64,000 bases of DNA from an uncultured Bacilli bacterium (GCA_934119965.1 CAKOTA010000005.1:15408-79407); one strand, 5' to 3'; counted from the stretch's first letter, positions 1-8,272 are shown. Notes: a model not told the origin generated them from the letters alone. Program-made: numbers and translations.

Positions 1-126
1 ACTTTAGGAATTATACCTATAACAGGAATTACTCTGCCTTTTATCAGTTATGGTGGATCTAGTTTACTTAGTTATATGATTATTGTCGCACTTACTTTAA
101 ATATAAGTAAAGAAAAAATAAGCTAA
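1..126 (+). CDS. FtsW/RodA/SpoVE family protein, C-terminal fragment
   Basis: Only the last 41 codons lie in the window; the gene begins before base 1. The fragment contains the family's hallmark C-terminal block with PFISYGGSS, followed by one last hydrophobic segment and a short basic tail. SEDS proteins are polytopic glycosyltransferases that polymerise peptidoglycan with a partner penicillin-binding protein. A second, complete family member lies at 27305-28462, so this organism has at least two. Whether this one is FtsW, RodA or SpoVE cannot be told from the tail. Confidence 0.85.
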   Translation, partial: TLGIIPITGITLPFISYGGSSLLSYMIIVALTLNISKEKIS

Positions 127-129
127 CGC

Positions 130-495
130 TTATTCACAATCTCCAAAATTAAAATCATCATATTGACCATAAGCATCAACAGTAATTGATACTTTTTGAT
201 TCAAATCAATTGTTCCTCCTGTTTCAACATCAGTTAATGGTGTTTTTAAATAATTGGCATTTACTAATTCTTGTAATTTTATACAATAAGTATTTCCAGC
301 TATTTTAGGATAACTTTCAACATTTTCATTCAAATATAAATCGGTTGCAGAATAAATCATATTTTTCATTGTATTACTTAGTTCTTCTTTTTTATTATTC
401 ACTTGATTTAACAAATTAGGAAGTATTATTAGCGTCATAAGAGCTAGTATTCCTATTACTGCTATCATTTCCATAAGTGTAAATCCTTTTTTCAT
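130..495 (-). CDS. Type IV prepilin-like / ComGC-like protein
   Basis: The 121-residue protein starts MKKGFTLMEMIAVIGILALM. This is a class III prepilin signal: a short basic leader, cleavage after Gly4, Phe as mature residue 1, Glu at mature position 5, and a hydrophobic N-terminal helix. The rest is a small polar domain with two cysteines (in NTYCIKL and at GDCE) that could form a disulfide. Such pseudopilins build competence or type IV pili after processing by a prepilin peptidase. No pilus ATPase or peptidase lies alongside, so it is an orphan here. An AGGTGAT ribosome-binding site precedes the ATG. It converges with the FtsW/RodA gene, with only 3 bases between the stop codons. Confidence 0.8.
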   Translation of the reverse strand: MKKGFTLMEMIAVIGILALMTLIILPNLLNQVNNKKEELSNTMKNMIYSATDLYLNENVESYPKIAGNTYCIKLQELVNANYLKTPLTDVETGGTIDLNQKVSITVDAYGQYDDFNFGDCE

Positions 496-526
496 ATCAT
501 CACCTATTATAATTATAACTTTTTAA

Positions 527-549
527 TTAAAAAAAAGCAACTATTTGCT
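527..549 (-). terminator. Rho-independent terminator after rpmF
   Basis: On the minus strand a short AGCAA/TTGCT stem with a 4-base loop overlaps the rpmF stop codon and is followed by a run of T. It would end the yceD-rpmF transcript before the prepilin-like gene. Confidence 0.6.
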
Positions 550-726
550 TTCTTCCTTAGTTACTACTTCTTTGTTTTTATAAGTTCCACATTCTTTACA
601 AACTCTATGTGGTTTTTTTGTTGCACCACATTTTGGACAAGTTGTAGTAGCATTTTCACTTATTTTGTAATGAGTTCTTCTCATTCTACCTCTAGTTTTA
701 GATACTTTTCTAAATGGTACTGCCAT
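541..726 (-). CDS. rpmF: Large ribosomal subunit protein bL32
   Basis: The 61-residue protein begins MAVPFRKVSKTRGRMRRTHY, the conserved L32 N-terminus rich in Lys and Arg. It is followed by a zinc ribbon with CPKC (about residue 30) and CKEC (about residue 43). All four cysteines are present, so this is the zinc-binding form. It is a component of the 50S subunit. The upstream neighbour is the YceD/DUF177 gene, 16 bases away, which is the widely conserved yceD-rpmF pairing. An AGAGGTG ribosome-binding site precedes the ATG. Length and sequence are normal for the family. Confidence 0.97.
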   Translation of the reverse strand: MAVPFRKVSKTRGRMRRTHYKISENATTTCPKCGATKKPHRVCKECGTYKNKEVVTKEESK

Positions 727-742
727 ATTAACACCTCTCTTT

Positions 743-1228
743 TCATTTTAATAAATCTTTTAATTTTTCTAGTTCTGGATTTGTTGAAGTTTCTTCATAT
801 TTATCAATCAACTTCCAACCATCCCCTTCCAGTTTAATGTTTTCATTTTTTTCATTAACTATACGAATGGGAATTTCCATTAATATATTTTCCCATATTA
901 TTGGAAAAATATCAATAGTAAATTCGGTTTTTTTTGAAGTTTCGCCAATTTCTTCCAATAATTCATCAATATTTCCGGCTATTTCAGTATTAAAGTGATA
1001 ATTTGTTCTTTCTAATGTAATTGAGTCAGGTAAAATCATATCACCTTCAACATTAACATTTAGTTCATAATCATTATCACCAATTTCTGAAATACTACCC
1101 TTTACTGTTACATTGTTTAATTCAATTATATTTGTTTTTTCTAACAATTCTTCACTAATTTCTAATTTTTCATCTATTTCAATACTGAATACATTTTGAT
1201 TTTTGAGTTTTGTTATATCTATTATCAT
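743..1228 (-). CDS. yceD: YceD family protein (DUF177)
   Basis: The 161-residue protein matches DUF177 in length and in its placement directly upstream of rpmF. The C-terminal half has the acidic D-W-stretch style of the family. In other bacteria YceD proteins are linked to large-subunit rRNA levels, but the molecular activity is not settled. Its AGGAGG ribosome-binding site is embedded in the 3' end of the preceding 61-codon reading frame. The stop codon of that frame (1229-1231) abuts this start, so the two are probably translationally coupled. The usual CxxC-type motifs of some homologues are not visible here. Confidence 0.85.
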   Translation of the reverse strand: MIIDITKLKNQNVFSIEIDEKLEISEELLEKTNIIELNNVTVKGSISEIGDNDYELNVNVEGDMILPDSITLERTNYHFNTEIAGNIDELLEEIGETSKKTEFTIDIFPIIWENILMEIPIRIVNEKNENIKLEGDGWKLIDKYEETSTNPELEKLKDLLK

Positions 1229-1414
1229 TTAGTGCCTCCTATATCTAATTGTATCATTTTCTACTTTTTCTTGTTCATAACTATTTTTTACAAAAAATTG
1301 ACCAAAAAATTTAATAAATTGTTCATCTTTTAAAAAATCATATTTACATTTTCTATGAATCTCATTTGTTGAATTATATGAGACTATTTTCAATTTAGAT
1401 AGTGATATTTCCAT
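1229..1414 (-). CDS. Small hypothetical protein upstream of yceD
   Basis: A 61-codon frame has a plausible ribosome-binding site (AGGTG, 6-7 bases before ATG) and a sigma-A-like promoter directly upstream. It ends exactly where yceD begins. The product is basic and aromatic-rich, with no recognisable domain and no membrane segment. I do not recognise it. It could be a real small gene or a translated leader coupling translation into yceD-rpmF. The position, promoter and exact stop-start abutment favour translation. Confidence 0.45.
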   Translation of the reverse strand: MEISLSKLKIVSYNSTNEIHRKCKYDFLKDEQFIKFFGQFFVKNSYEQEKVENDTIRYRRH

Positions 1415-1432
1415 AATTACACCTACTCTTAC

Positions 1433-1478
1433 ATTTTAGCACACTTTCCTATATTTTTCAATTGAAATGTGCTAAAAT
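1433..1478. promoter_or_regulatory. Divergent promoter region with inverted repeat
   Basis: An 11-bp inverted repeat (ATTTTAGCACA / TGTGCTAAAAT) supplies a TAAAAT -10 box preceded by TG for each direction. Leftward, TTGAAA (1456-1461) lies 17 bp from the -10 at 1433-1438 and would drive the 61-codon gene, yceD and rpmF. Rightward, the -10 at 1473-1478 would drive tmcAL, with no good -35. The symmetry may be just two back-to-back extended -10 elements, or an operator. Confidence 0.6.
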
Positions 1479-1493
1479 ATAGATGGTGATAGT

Positions 1494-2645
1494 ATGAAGA
1501 GTGTTGGAATAATTTGTGAGTATAATCCTTTTCATAATGGTCATTTATATCATTTAAATAAAGTTAAAGAAATGTTTCCTGATTATACTATAATTTTGGT
1601 AATGAGTGGAAATTTTACTGAACGTGGTGATATGAGTATCATTAATAAGTGGGATAAAACCGATATTGCTTTGCATTATGGTGTTGATTTAGTTATTGAA
1701 TTACCTTTTGTTTTTGCTAGTCAAAGCGCTGATATATTTGCTAGAGGAAGCATTCAAATTTTAAATAGTTTAAATGTTGATTATTTAGTTTTTGGTAGTG
1801 AATCAAATGATTTAAGTAAGTTAATAGAAATGGCTAAAATTCAATTAGATAATAAAAAATATAATTCATTAGTTAAAGATTATATGAGTGAAGGAATTAA
1901 TTATCCAACTGCCCTATCCAAAGCATTATATGATTTAACAGGAAAAAAAATTATTAAACCAAACGATATACTAGGTGTTACATATATACGAGAAATATTA
2001 AAATTAAACAGTAAAATTAAGCCTATTACGATTAAACGAAATGATAATTACAATTGCACAGAATTAGAAGATTTTATGAGTAGTGCAACAAGTATTAGAT
2101 ATGCTTTAAAAAACAATTCTGATGTGTCTAAACAAGTCCCTGAATATGTTTTACCATTCTTAAATAAATTGCATTTCATTGATGATTATTTTGGAATTTT
2201 AAAATATAATATTTTAAATAATATGGATTCTTTAGATAAATTTCAAACTGTTGATGAAGGTATTGACAACAGAATTAAGAAATACATAATCAATTCTAAA
2301 AGTTTAGATGAATTAATTTTAAAAATTAAAACCAAAAGATATACTTATAATAAATTAAATAGAATGTTTACGCATATATTGTGTAACTTTACCAAAGAAG
2401 AAGCTAGTCTATTCAAAGATATAGAATATATAAGAGTTTTAGGGTTCAGTAATAATGGTAGACTATATCTAAATAATATTAAAAAAGATGTCGATATACC
2501 TATAATTACAAATTTTTCTAGCATTAAAAGTAAAATGTTAGATGTAGAATTCAGAACTACATGTGTTTATGCTTGTTTATTAGAAGAAAAAGAAAAAATT
2601 AATCTAATTGAAAGTGAATATAAAAATTCACCAATAATGAGATAA
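1494..2645 (+). CDS. tmcAL: tRNA(Met) cytidine acetate ligase TmcAL (YlbM)
   Basis: The 383-residue protein starts with the nucleotidyltransferase-like motif GIICEYNPFHNGHLYHL, containing the HxGH adenylate-binding signature. It continues with VMSGNFTERGDMSII and a Y-x-FGSES segment, all characteristic of TmcAL/YlbM. In Bacillus the enzyme activates acetate with ATP and acetylates the wobble cytidine of elongator tRNA-Met. The GGTGATAGT-ATG start is clear. It is divergent from yceD-rpmF, matching the ylbM-ylbN(yceD)-rpmF neighbourhood of Bacillus, though the orientation differs. The length is near the family norm of about 400 residues. Confidence 0.93.
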   Translation: MKSVGIICEYNPFHNGHLYHLNKVKEMFPDYTIILVMSGNFTERGDMSIINKWDKTDIALHYGVDLVIELPFVFASQSADIFARGSIQILNSLNVDYLVFGSESNDLSKLIEMAKIQLDNKKYNSLVKDYMSEGINYPTALSKALYDLTGKKIIKPNDILGVTYIREILKLNSKIKPITIKRNDNYNCTELEDFMSSATSIRYALKNNSDVSKQVPEYVLPFLNKLHFIDDYFGILKYNILNNMDSLDKFQTVDEGIDNRIKKYIINSKSLDELILKIKTKRYTYNKLNRMFTHILCNFTKEEASLFKDIEYIRVLGFSNNGRLYLNNIKKDVDIPIITNFSSIKSKMLDVEFRTTCVYACLLEEKEKINLIESEYKNSPIMR

Positions 2646-2670
2646 AAAAAATAACTGAAAAGTTATTTTT
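2645..2670. terminator. Bidirectional terminator between tmcAL and the HerA-like gene
   Basis: AAATAAC and GTTATTT arms flank a short A-rich loop, with A tracts on one side and T tracts on the other. It can stop transcripts of both converging genes. Confidence 0.7.
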
Positions 2671-4441
2671 AATTTTTTCTAATGAACCAAGTTTTTTTGA
2701 TATCACAACTATCACTTGATGGTTGTGGGTTTGGTAAATCAAATTTTACTAATACAGGTACCTTAAAAGCTGTTCCAAATGCTATACAATTTCCTGGTTG
2801 TAATATTCTTAATTTTTTAACTACATCATTTGTAATATTAGGTACCATTAATTTAATATATTCAACATCTGTTGGATGTAACATTTTAAATATTAAGAAA
2901 TTACTACATTGTGATAGTGCTGTTTCTGATAATTCAGAAGGTCGTTGAGAAATTAATCCTAATAAAACTCCATATTTTCTTCCTTCTTTTGTTATTCGTT
3001 CAAATATATTGTAACCTAATAGATATTTATCATTGTCATTTTGGACATATCTATGTGCTTCTTCTAATACTATATGAAATGGTAAACTAGCTCTATTTTT
3101 CATATTTTTAGCATAATCAAATAATAGTTTTGAATATATCTTTGTTATATTTTTGGCTAATCTATCATCTATATAATTGATATTAAAATTAATTATTTGA
3201 GCTTTTCCACCTGTTGGTGCTGTTAACAATTGTTTTATATATGAATCTCTATCAATATATTCAGGATAATCAAAATATACATTATTATCGCTATTAACTA
3301 ATGAATGAAGTCTTACCCTTAAAACATTTGTATCATCATATGTCTTTTCACTTTTTAATGTTCCCTCAGATATTAACGCAAAATCAAAGGCATCTTGTAA
3401 ATCTTTCAAAGTAAATTTAAAACTTCCGTCAGGTAAAGACATTTCATATCCTTCTGCTAAATATTTTTCCATAAATGTCATTACCAATTCCATATCTCTC
3501 ATTTTTCCTGAGGCGTCTATTAATAAACATTGTTTAATTGGTCGGCTATAACCTGGTTGATATATTATTGTTTCTAGATTAAGCTCAGATGTTTTATATG
3601 AGGACAATACTGATATTATTTGATCTCTTATTTGTGAAGATGGTCTGCCACTAGATAATATATCAATAATGGCTCTAGCTATAATATCATTTTTAATTTT
3701 TATTACTTCTGATTCTTCCCTCGCAAATATATTTACTAGTTTTAGGGCTTTTTCTATTATAGGCAATTGTGAATGATTTTCTACACCTAATAATAGAGCT
3801 ATATCGTCTACACCTAATAACCATAAGGGAATTCTAAGTAATTCACTATCAGTTATGCCTGTTTGTGTAGTATATTTTTTGAAATTTATTTGCGGTACTA
3901 TTTTATTTAAATTACTAAATGCTGTATGATATTCTCCATAGGCGTCAAATATAAATATACTGGCTTTATATGGAATAGCATTTCTTTTAGCAAATAGATT
4001 TTGAAATATTCTTGCTACACTACAAGATTTACCACTTCCAGTAGAACCAAATATAGCAAAATGCGAATCAAAGAAAGAATCTATATCTACAGCAATATCA
4101 ATATCTTTATATATTGGACTTTTACCAATATATAAATGACTTGCTTCATCATAATTTTCAACACTTATGATTTTTGAAACATCAGATGGATCTATTAATG
4201 TTACTTTAGAGGCAAATGATGGTCTTCTAATAACACCAAATACAAATTCATTGTTTATTAGTTCTCCTAATAGATTTATATGCGCAATGCCATCATTTAA
4301 ATCAGTGATTTCACCTACTATTTTACCGTCTGGATCATCTAATATAACATGTAAACTTATTAAATTTTTACTTTTTAGTATATCTTCTTTTACTTGAACA
4401 TAAACAATATTTTCTTCAATTCCTATTACCTTACCTATCAT
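2669..4441 (-). CDS. HerA-like (DUF87) DNA translocase/helicase ATPase
   Basis: The 590-residue protein opens with a small beta-barrel HAS-like domain (about residues 1-95). A P-loop ATPase follows with GSTGSGKS as Walker A near residue 135, FIFDAYGE a little further on, HIVLEEAHRY as the Walker B region near residue 485, and ISQRPSEL as the sensor region. This is the order seen in HerA/FtsK-superfamily hexameric ATPases that work in DNA end resection or defence. No NurA-like nuclease is adjacent. I start at the ATG at 4441, which has an AGGAGTGATATT site. The frame stays open to 4534, but that part overlaps the terminator of the gene upstream. Confidence 0.85.
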   Translation of the reverse strand: MIGKVIGIEENIVYVQVKEDILKSKNLISLHVILDDPDGKIVGEITDLNDGIAHINLLGELINNEFVFGVIRRPSFASKVTLIDPSDVSKIISVENYDEASHLYIGKSPIYKDIDIAVDIDSFFDSHFAIFGSTGSGKSCSVARIFQNLFAKRNAIPYKASIFIFDAYGEYHTAFSNLNKIVPQINFKKYTTQTGITDSELLRIPLWLLGVDDIALLLGVENHSQLPIIEKALKLVNIFAREESEVIKIKNDIIARAIIDILSSGRPSSQIRDQIISVLSSYKTSELNLETIIYQPGYSRPIKQCLLIDASGKMRDMELVMTFMEKYLAEGYEMSLPDGSFKFTLKDLQDAFDFALISEGTLKSEKTYDDTNVLRVRLHSLVNSDNNVYFDYPEYIDRDSYIKQLLTAPTGGKAQIINFNINYIDDRLAKNITKIYSKLLFDYAKNMKNRASLPFHIVLEEAHRYVQNDNDKYLLGYNIFERITKEGRKYGVLLGLISQRPSELSETALSQCSNFLIFKMLHPTDVEYIKLMVPNITNDVVKKLRILQPGNCIAFGTAFKVPVLVKFDLPNPQPSSDSCDIKKTWFIRKN

Positions 4442-4480
4442 AATATCACTCCTATTATTGTTATTATACCTTTTTTTAGA

Positions 4481-4510
4481 TAAAAAAAAAAGTATTTTAG
4501 AAAAATACTT
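4481..4510 (-). terminator. Terminator after the NfeD-like gene
   Basis: On the minus strand an AAGTATTT/AAATACTT hairpin is followed by about ten T. It ends the NfeD-like transcript and lies inside the false upstream extension of the HerA-like frame. Confidence 0.75.
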
Positions 4511-4511
4511 C

Positions 4512-4751
4512 TTATTTTCTTTTAATCTTTTCAATTTTATTTTTTAAATATGTATTTAATACTGGTCTAAATATTATCAATAACAATGTTCCTAGTATAA
4601 TAAATGTCAACATTTCAATAATATAATTATCTATTAATATTGATAATATTAAAGATACCGCAGCACTTATTGCATACCATATTGTAGCAATATTACTAGT
4701 CATAAATTCACCAATTAACAATAAAATAATTGTTATTATCCATATATACAT
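4512..4751 (-). CDS. Small NfeD-like membrane protein
   Basis: The 79-residue product is almost entirely transmembrane. It has three hydrophobic segments with an early Trp and a Glu in the first helix (WIITIILLLIGEF), followed by TIWYAISA. This resembles the membrane part of NfeD-like proteins. The cytosolic OB-fold domain that normally follows is absent; the protein ends in a Lys-rich tail. It is therefore either a minimal form or a truncated relative. The start at 4751 fits the AGGTGATGT site. NfeD proteins usually act beside stomatin-like proteins, and none is visible here. Confidence 0.6.
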   Translation of the reverse strand: MYIWIITIILLLIGEFMTSNIATIWYAISAAVSLILSILIDNYIIEMLTFIILGTLLLIIFRPVLNTYLKNKIEKIKRK

Positions 4752-4793
4752 ATACATCACCTATCTCGATTATACTATTTTTTTTAACAGAAA

Positions 4794-4820
4794 AAAAGAT
4801 TTTTCACAAATCTTTTTTAT
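4794..4820 (-). terminator. Terminator after the coiled-coil gene
   Basis: On the minus strand AAGATTT/AAATCTT arms are followed by a run of T, overlapping the 3' end of the 434-codon coiled-coil gene. Confidence 0.7.
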
Positions 4821-6121
4821 TTAGTTTTAGAAACTTCTGGTTCTTCCAAATTCATTTGACTCGAAATTTGGAAATTTCTACCAAGTTCTCTAGTCATTGT
4901 AGCTAATGTAACTTTATAATCTTCTATTTTAGATTCATAATTTGCTATTCTACCATCTTTTTCAGCTATAGAAGTATTTAATTCTTGAATATTTTTATCA
5001 CGAGTTGAAATTTCTTGATTTTTTCTTTCTATTTCTTCTTTTAATGCCTTAATTTCTGCATCTTTTGAATCAATTGTTCTATTTTTTTCTTCTACAGTAT
5101 TTAAAGATTGTTCATAGTGTGCCTTATATTGATCTCTGTCTTTTTCTACTATTGCCTTTTCATCTAATACTCTTTGAGTATTATTGTTAGCATTATTAAT
5201 TGCCTCTTTTGACACAGCAGTTATTTCCTCTACTTGTCTATTAGCATATTTTTCTGTTTCAACCATAATTTTACTTACAATTGTTCCAAATTCTTTGCTA
5301 AAGTTTTCTGTATATTCATTTTGAATATTAGTTATACTATTTTTATAATCGTTTTGAATATTCATCATAACTTCTTCTTCAGGATCTTTTTGTTCAACTA
5401 AAGTAACTGGCTCTTCTTGAACTGGTGTTTCGGCTTTAGTTTCTACTGGTTCTTCTGGAATTTCTACTGGTTTTAATTCTTCGGTAGTATAATTATTGTC
5501 ATAATTATCTGATTCTAATTCCTCTTTTGTTGCTTCTTCGATAGCTTGTTCGTAATCAATTGGTTTGATTTCTTCTTCACTTTCTACTGGTAATTCACTA
5601 GTTTCATTTGATTCCATTGGTAATTCAACGTCTGGTAATTCTTTTTCTTCCTCAGAATCAGCATCTTTAGGTATACTTGAATCATATTCATTTTCTTCTT
5701 GTTCAACATCATTTAATTCTTCTCTTGAATATTTTTCTGACATAGCATCTTCTAGTTTTGAATTAACCTTTTCTTGTTGTTCTTTCAAAACATCTAAACC
5801 GCCTTGCATTTCAGATGCTAGAGAAAGAGATTCATATGGAGTTAGAACTTCTTCTTTTCTATCATATTCGTCATTGATTTTTTTAACTGCTTTTTCTATA
5901 GTAATATTTTCGTTATTTAAAAATGCAATATACCCGTCTAAAGTTTCATCACTTAGTTTTTCTAAATCACGATTAGATTTAAAGATAATTATGTTTTTTA
6001 TATATCTAAAGAATGTTTTAATTTTTGTAATTAATGATGTTTTACCTTTACTTTTTCTGCTATCTTCTACTACATATGAACTATTATTTAAAGAAGATAT
6101 TTTTATTTTTCCCATATTCAT
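4817..6121 (-). CDS. Large acidic coiled-coil protein, unknown function
   Basis: The 434-residue protein has three parts. A basic N-terminus (about residues 1-50) includes an aromatic stretch that could touch the membrane. A strongly acidic, Pro/Glu-rich middle (about 130-260) repeats E-E-P-V style segments and is probably disordered. A long C-terminal coiled coil (about 270-420) is rich in Glu, Lys, Asn and Gln. I recognise no enzyme domain. The architecture resembles structural or cell-division-associated proteins such as DivIVA- or GpsB-like scaffolds, but no family signature is visible. The AAGGAG site 9 bases before ATG supports the start. It follows the DUF1292 gene by 6 bases and is probably cotranscribed. 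Confidence 0.7.
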   Translation of the reverse strand: MNMGKIKISSLNNSSYVVEDSRKSKGKTSLITKIKTFFRYIKNIIIFKSNRDLEKLSDETLDGYIAFLNNENITIEKAVKKINDEYDRKEEVLTPYESLSLASEMQGGLDVLKEQQEKVNSKLEDAMSEKYSREELNDVEQEENEYDSSIPKDADSEEEKELPDVELPMESNETSELPVESEEEIKPIDYEQAIEEATKEELESDNYDNNYTTEELKPVEIPEEPVETKAETPVQEEPVTLVEQKDPEEEVMMNIQNDYKNSITNIQNEYTENFSKEFGTIVSKIMVETEKYANRQVEEITAVSKEAINNANNNTQRVLDEKAIVEKDRDQYKAHYEQSLNTVEEKNRTIDSKDAEIKALKEEIERKNQEISTRDKNIQELNTSIAEKDGRIANYESKIEDYKVTLATMTRELGRNFQISSQMNLEEPEVSKTK

Positions 6122-6127
6122 TTTGAA

Positions 6128-6394
6128 TTACTCCTTCCAATCAACGACAATTTTTTTCATAATATTTTTAATCATTGTCCATTCTTCTTCTGTATCTATA
6201 TTTTTAAATGTTGGTTGTTCACTTGATTCATCAACTACTGAAGAATAAAGTGCTATCATACCAGTTTCGTCAGTTTCATTAAAAGTATATATTACATATT
6301 TTTTACCAGTCTCCTCAGATTCAAAGCATAATACTACTTCTGCTTCTCTTTCTACACCATTTTTATCTGTAGTTTTTATTATTTCTTTATTCAT
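6128..6394 (-). CDS. DUF1292 domain protein (YrzB-like)
   Basis: The 88-residue acidic protein has the DUF1292 pattern: an N-terminal strand with E-V-V-LCFE, a central Y-V-IYT, IALYSS with an acidic tail, and a final W-M-I plus helix. The family is widespread in Bacilli and its role is unknown; it often lies near alaS/yrrK. Here it precedes the coiled-coil gene. The AGGAGGAAAGT site is strong. Nothing is unusual apart from its location. Confidence 0.8.
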   Translation of the reverse strand: MNKEIIKTTDKNGVEREAEVVLCFESEETGKKYVIYTFNETDETGMIALYSSVVDESSEQPTFKNIDTEEEWTMIKNIMKKIVVDWKE

Positions 6395-6467
6395 ACTTTC
6401 CTCCTATGGTTATTTTACTATTACAATTATAGCATAGTGTAAAGTGAATATCAACTAATTTTTGACA

Positions 6468-6490
6468 AAAAAAAGAGTTTTTAACTCTTA
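6468..6490 (-). terminator. Terminator after the Fur-family gene
   Basis: On the minus strand AAGAGTT/AACTCTT arms surround a short A loop and run into eight T. It closes the exporter-Fur operon. Confidence 0.75.
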
Positions 6491-6855
6491 TTACATTCAT
6501 TACAAATTCCATCTATTTCTATTTTATGGTTTAGTATTTTAAACCCCTTCTCTTCAATATTTTCTATTGGACATATTTCTATTTCTTCTTTCTTATGGCA
6601 TTTGATACATTTAATATAATGAATATGATTTTCCTTTATCCGAAAATATATCTCATCATTATAATTTAGGTTTTTTTCAATTACATTTTTTTCTAGTAAT
6701 AATTCAATTATTCGATACATTGTTGAATTATCTATTTTTATTTTATTTGAAATATTTTTTATTGTGGCATTATCATCTAATTCATTAATTAAATTTAATA
6801 CTTCTAATCTTTGCTTTGTTACTTTTAAGTTATTTTTTCTTAACAGTTCTTCCAT
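6481..6855 (-). CDS. Fur-family metalloregulator
   Basis: The 124-residue protein has an N-terminal winged helix (VTKQRLEVLNLI..., then STMYRIIELL as the recognition helix). A C-terminal dimerisation domain follows with HIHYIKCIKCHKKEEI, a His-rich sensory site plus CxxC, and GICNECN as the second CxxC. The two CxxC motifs form the structural zinc site of Fur/Zur/PerR proteins. The number of His residues would suit Zur- or Fur-type sensing; the metal cannot be assigned by eye. It overlaps the exporter gene upstream by 1 base and shares its promoter. The likely target is the palindrome at 7699-7723. Confidence 0.9.
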   Translation of the reverse strand: MEELLRKNNLKVTKQRLEVLNLINELDDNATIKNISNKIKIDNSTMYRIIELLLEKNVIEKNLNYNDEIYFRIKENHIHYIKCIKCHKKEEIEICPIENIEEKGFKILNHKIEIDGICNECNKS

Positions 6856-7685
6856 TATATTACTCCTATTAGGTCAATTATGATGCCGCTTATTACCCCT
6901 ATTCCATATACTGTGGATAATATTTCAAAGTTTTCTTTAATATCTTTATTTGTCTTGAATAGTATTAATATAGCTACACCACTTCCAGTTAATAGTCCTG
7001 CCATACACGAACCAAATGATATTGTATTATTTAAATATAATTCGGTTATGGCAACACTTGCACCACAATTAGGTATAAGTCCAATTAAACTTGATATAAA
7101 TGAACTAAATATATTGTTTTTTAAAAATAATTTTTCTATTGTTTCTTCACCAAGATATTCAAATCCTAAGTTTAATAAAAATGATATTATTATTATAAAT
7201 ATTGTTATATTTAATGTGTGTTTTAAAGCTGATAAAAATATACTATGTTCACAATGACAATGATCGTGTTCACATAATTCTTTTATTTCTATTTTTTCTT
7301 TTTTTCTTAATAATAGATCAATTATAAACCCACTAAACATTCCTATAAATACTTTTATTAGTAATATTTTTATAATTATTCCTATTTCTACATTATTACT
7401 TAGCATTATTGGAAGCATTTCATCACTTGTTGATAAATATACTGATATAAGTGTTCCTAGTGTAACTATTCTAGTAACATATAGATTTGTAATTGCTGCT
7501 CCAAAACCACATTGAGGAAATATTCCTAATAAACTACCAAACAGTGGTCCAAGTTTACCAGACGATGTTATTATTTTTTTATTATTTATTTTATGCTCAA
7601 TTATTTCTATTAATATAAATGTTATTAATAAAAATGGCACTAATTTTAAACTGTCTATTAATGTATCTAATATTATTTCTTTCAT
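6855..7685 (-). CDS. Putative 10-TM heavy-metal exporter (ArsP_2 / YfiH-like)
   Basis: The 276-residue membrane protein is an internal duplication. Each half has a paired GLxPxCG signature: LLGIFPQCGFGAAITNLY near residue 55 and LIGLIPNCGASVAITELY near residue 205. A His-rich cytosolic loop between them reads CEHDHCHCEH. This layout is that of the ArsP_2 putative metal or arsenic effluxers, related to manganese exporters. A following Fur-family gene and an operator suggest metal-controlled export. I start at 7685 because a GAAAGG site lies just upstream; the longer frame to 7733 runs into the promoter and operator. Confidence 0.8.
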   Translation of the reverse strand: MKEIILDTLIDSLKLVPFLLITFILIEIIEHKINNKKIITSSGKLGPLFGSLLGIFPQCGFGAAITNLYVTRIVTLGTLISVYLSTSDEMLPIMLSNNVEIGIIIKILLIKVFIGMFSGFIIDLLLRKKEKIEIKELCEHDHCHCEHSIFLSALKHTLNITIFIIIISFLLNLGFEYLGEETIEKLFLKNNIFSSFISSLIGLIPNCGASVAITELYLNNTISFGSCMAGLLTGSGVAILILFKTNKDIKENFEILSTVYGIGVISGIIIDLIGVI

Positions 7686-7698
7686 TTTTATTTCCTTT

Positions 7699-7750
7699 CT
7701 AAATGCAAATTTATTGCATTTAGTATAACACATATATTTTTTTTAGACAA
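7699..7750 (-). promoter_or_regulatory. Promoter with a perfect Fur-type operator
   Basis: A 25-bp palindrome with 10-bp arms (CTAAATGCAA, 5-base centre, TTGCATTTAG) occupies 7699-7723. Directly upstream on the minus strand lies an extended -10 TGTTATACT (TATACT at 7722-7727) with TTGTCT 17 bp further. The palindrome covers the expected transcription start, so a bound repressor would block initiation. The arms resemble Zur/Fur boxes in length and symmetry. The obvious ligand is the Fur-family protein encoded as the second gene of this operon (6481-6855), giving autoregulation. Confidence 0.75.
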
Positions 7751-7805
7751 TATTTTGGGTTTACTTTGAATATTAATAATGTTATAATTTTTTTCAGGTG
7801 ATATT

Positions 7806-8177
7806 ATGCAATCTACACACTACTTTCTAACATTTGGTGTTAACGAAGGTTTTTCTAAAAATAATACGGAAGCTAATAAATTAGAGATTGGCGAAAAGAT
7901 TAAAGAGTTGACTGATGAAGTTGAGAATGAAACTGGTATTTATGTGTCTGGTGTTTTAATCAAAAATTCGGCTTTATATAAGAATGAATGGGATTGCCCA
8001 TATGGTGGTGAGGTTACTTTCACTTATATGGGTGACCGAAATAATAATTTTTGCCATGATGATAAAGCGTATAGAGAAGCTGTCGTAATGCTTGCGACTA
8101 AGATTAAGAAAGAATTTAAACAGGAAGAAATAATTGTTTCTTTTACACATTCTGATCTAGTTTATATTGATGATTAA
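7806..8177 (+). CDS. Conserved-looking hypothetical protein
   Basis: The 123-residue, mildly acidic, soluble protein is predicted to be mixed alpha/beta. It has an E-N-E-T-G-I-Y strand segment, a central CPYGGEVTFTYMGDRN, and a C-terminal helix followed by EIIVSFTHSDLVYIDD. I do not recognise a family. The AGGTGATATT-ATG start is strong, and a terminator follows immediately, so it is a monocistronic unit. It marks the left edge of the accessory island and is divergent from the metal exporter. Confidence 0.6.
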   Translation: MQSTHYFLTFGVNEGFSKNNTEANKLEIGEKIKELTDEVENETGIYVSGVLIKNSALYKNEWDCPYGGEVTFTYMGDRNNNFCHDDKAYREAVVMLATKIKKEFKQEEIIVSFTHSDLVYIDD

Positions 8178-8200
8178 GAAACTTTTAGAGTTTCTTTTTT
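8178..8200 (+). terminator. Terminator after the 7806-8177 gene
   Basis: GAAACT/AGTTTC stem with a 5-base loop and six T, directly after the stop codon. Confidence 0.85.
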
Positions 8201-8272
8201 ATTTGTTATAAAGCAATTAATCATCATAAAAATTTCTTAATAAATTATAGTGAGAAGGAATAAAACGATGTA

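Noticed and set aside
4442..4534. Longer HerA-like N-terminus
   Set aside because: It overlaps the terminator of the NfeD-like gene and lacks conserved sequence, while AGGAG precedes the ATG at 4441.
5565..6248. 227-codon plus-strand frame opposite the coiled-coil gene
   Set aside because: It is a Ser-rich shadow of the Glu-rich coding strand, with no ribosome-binding site.
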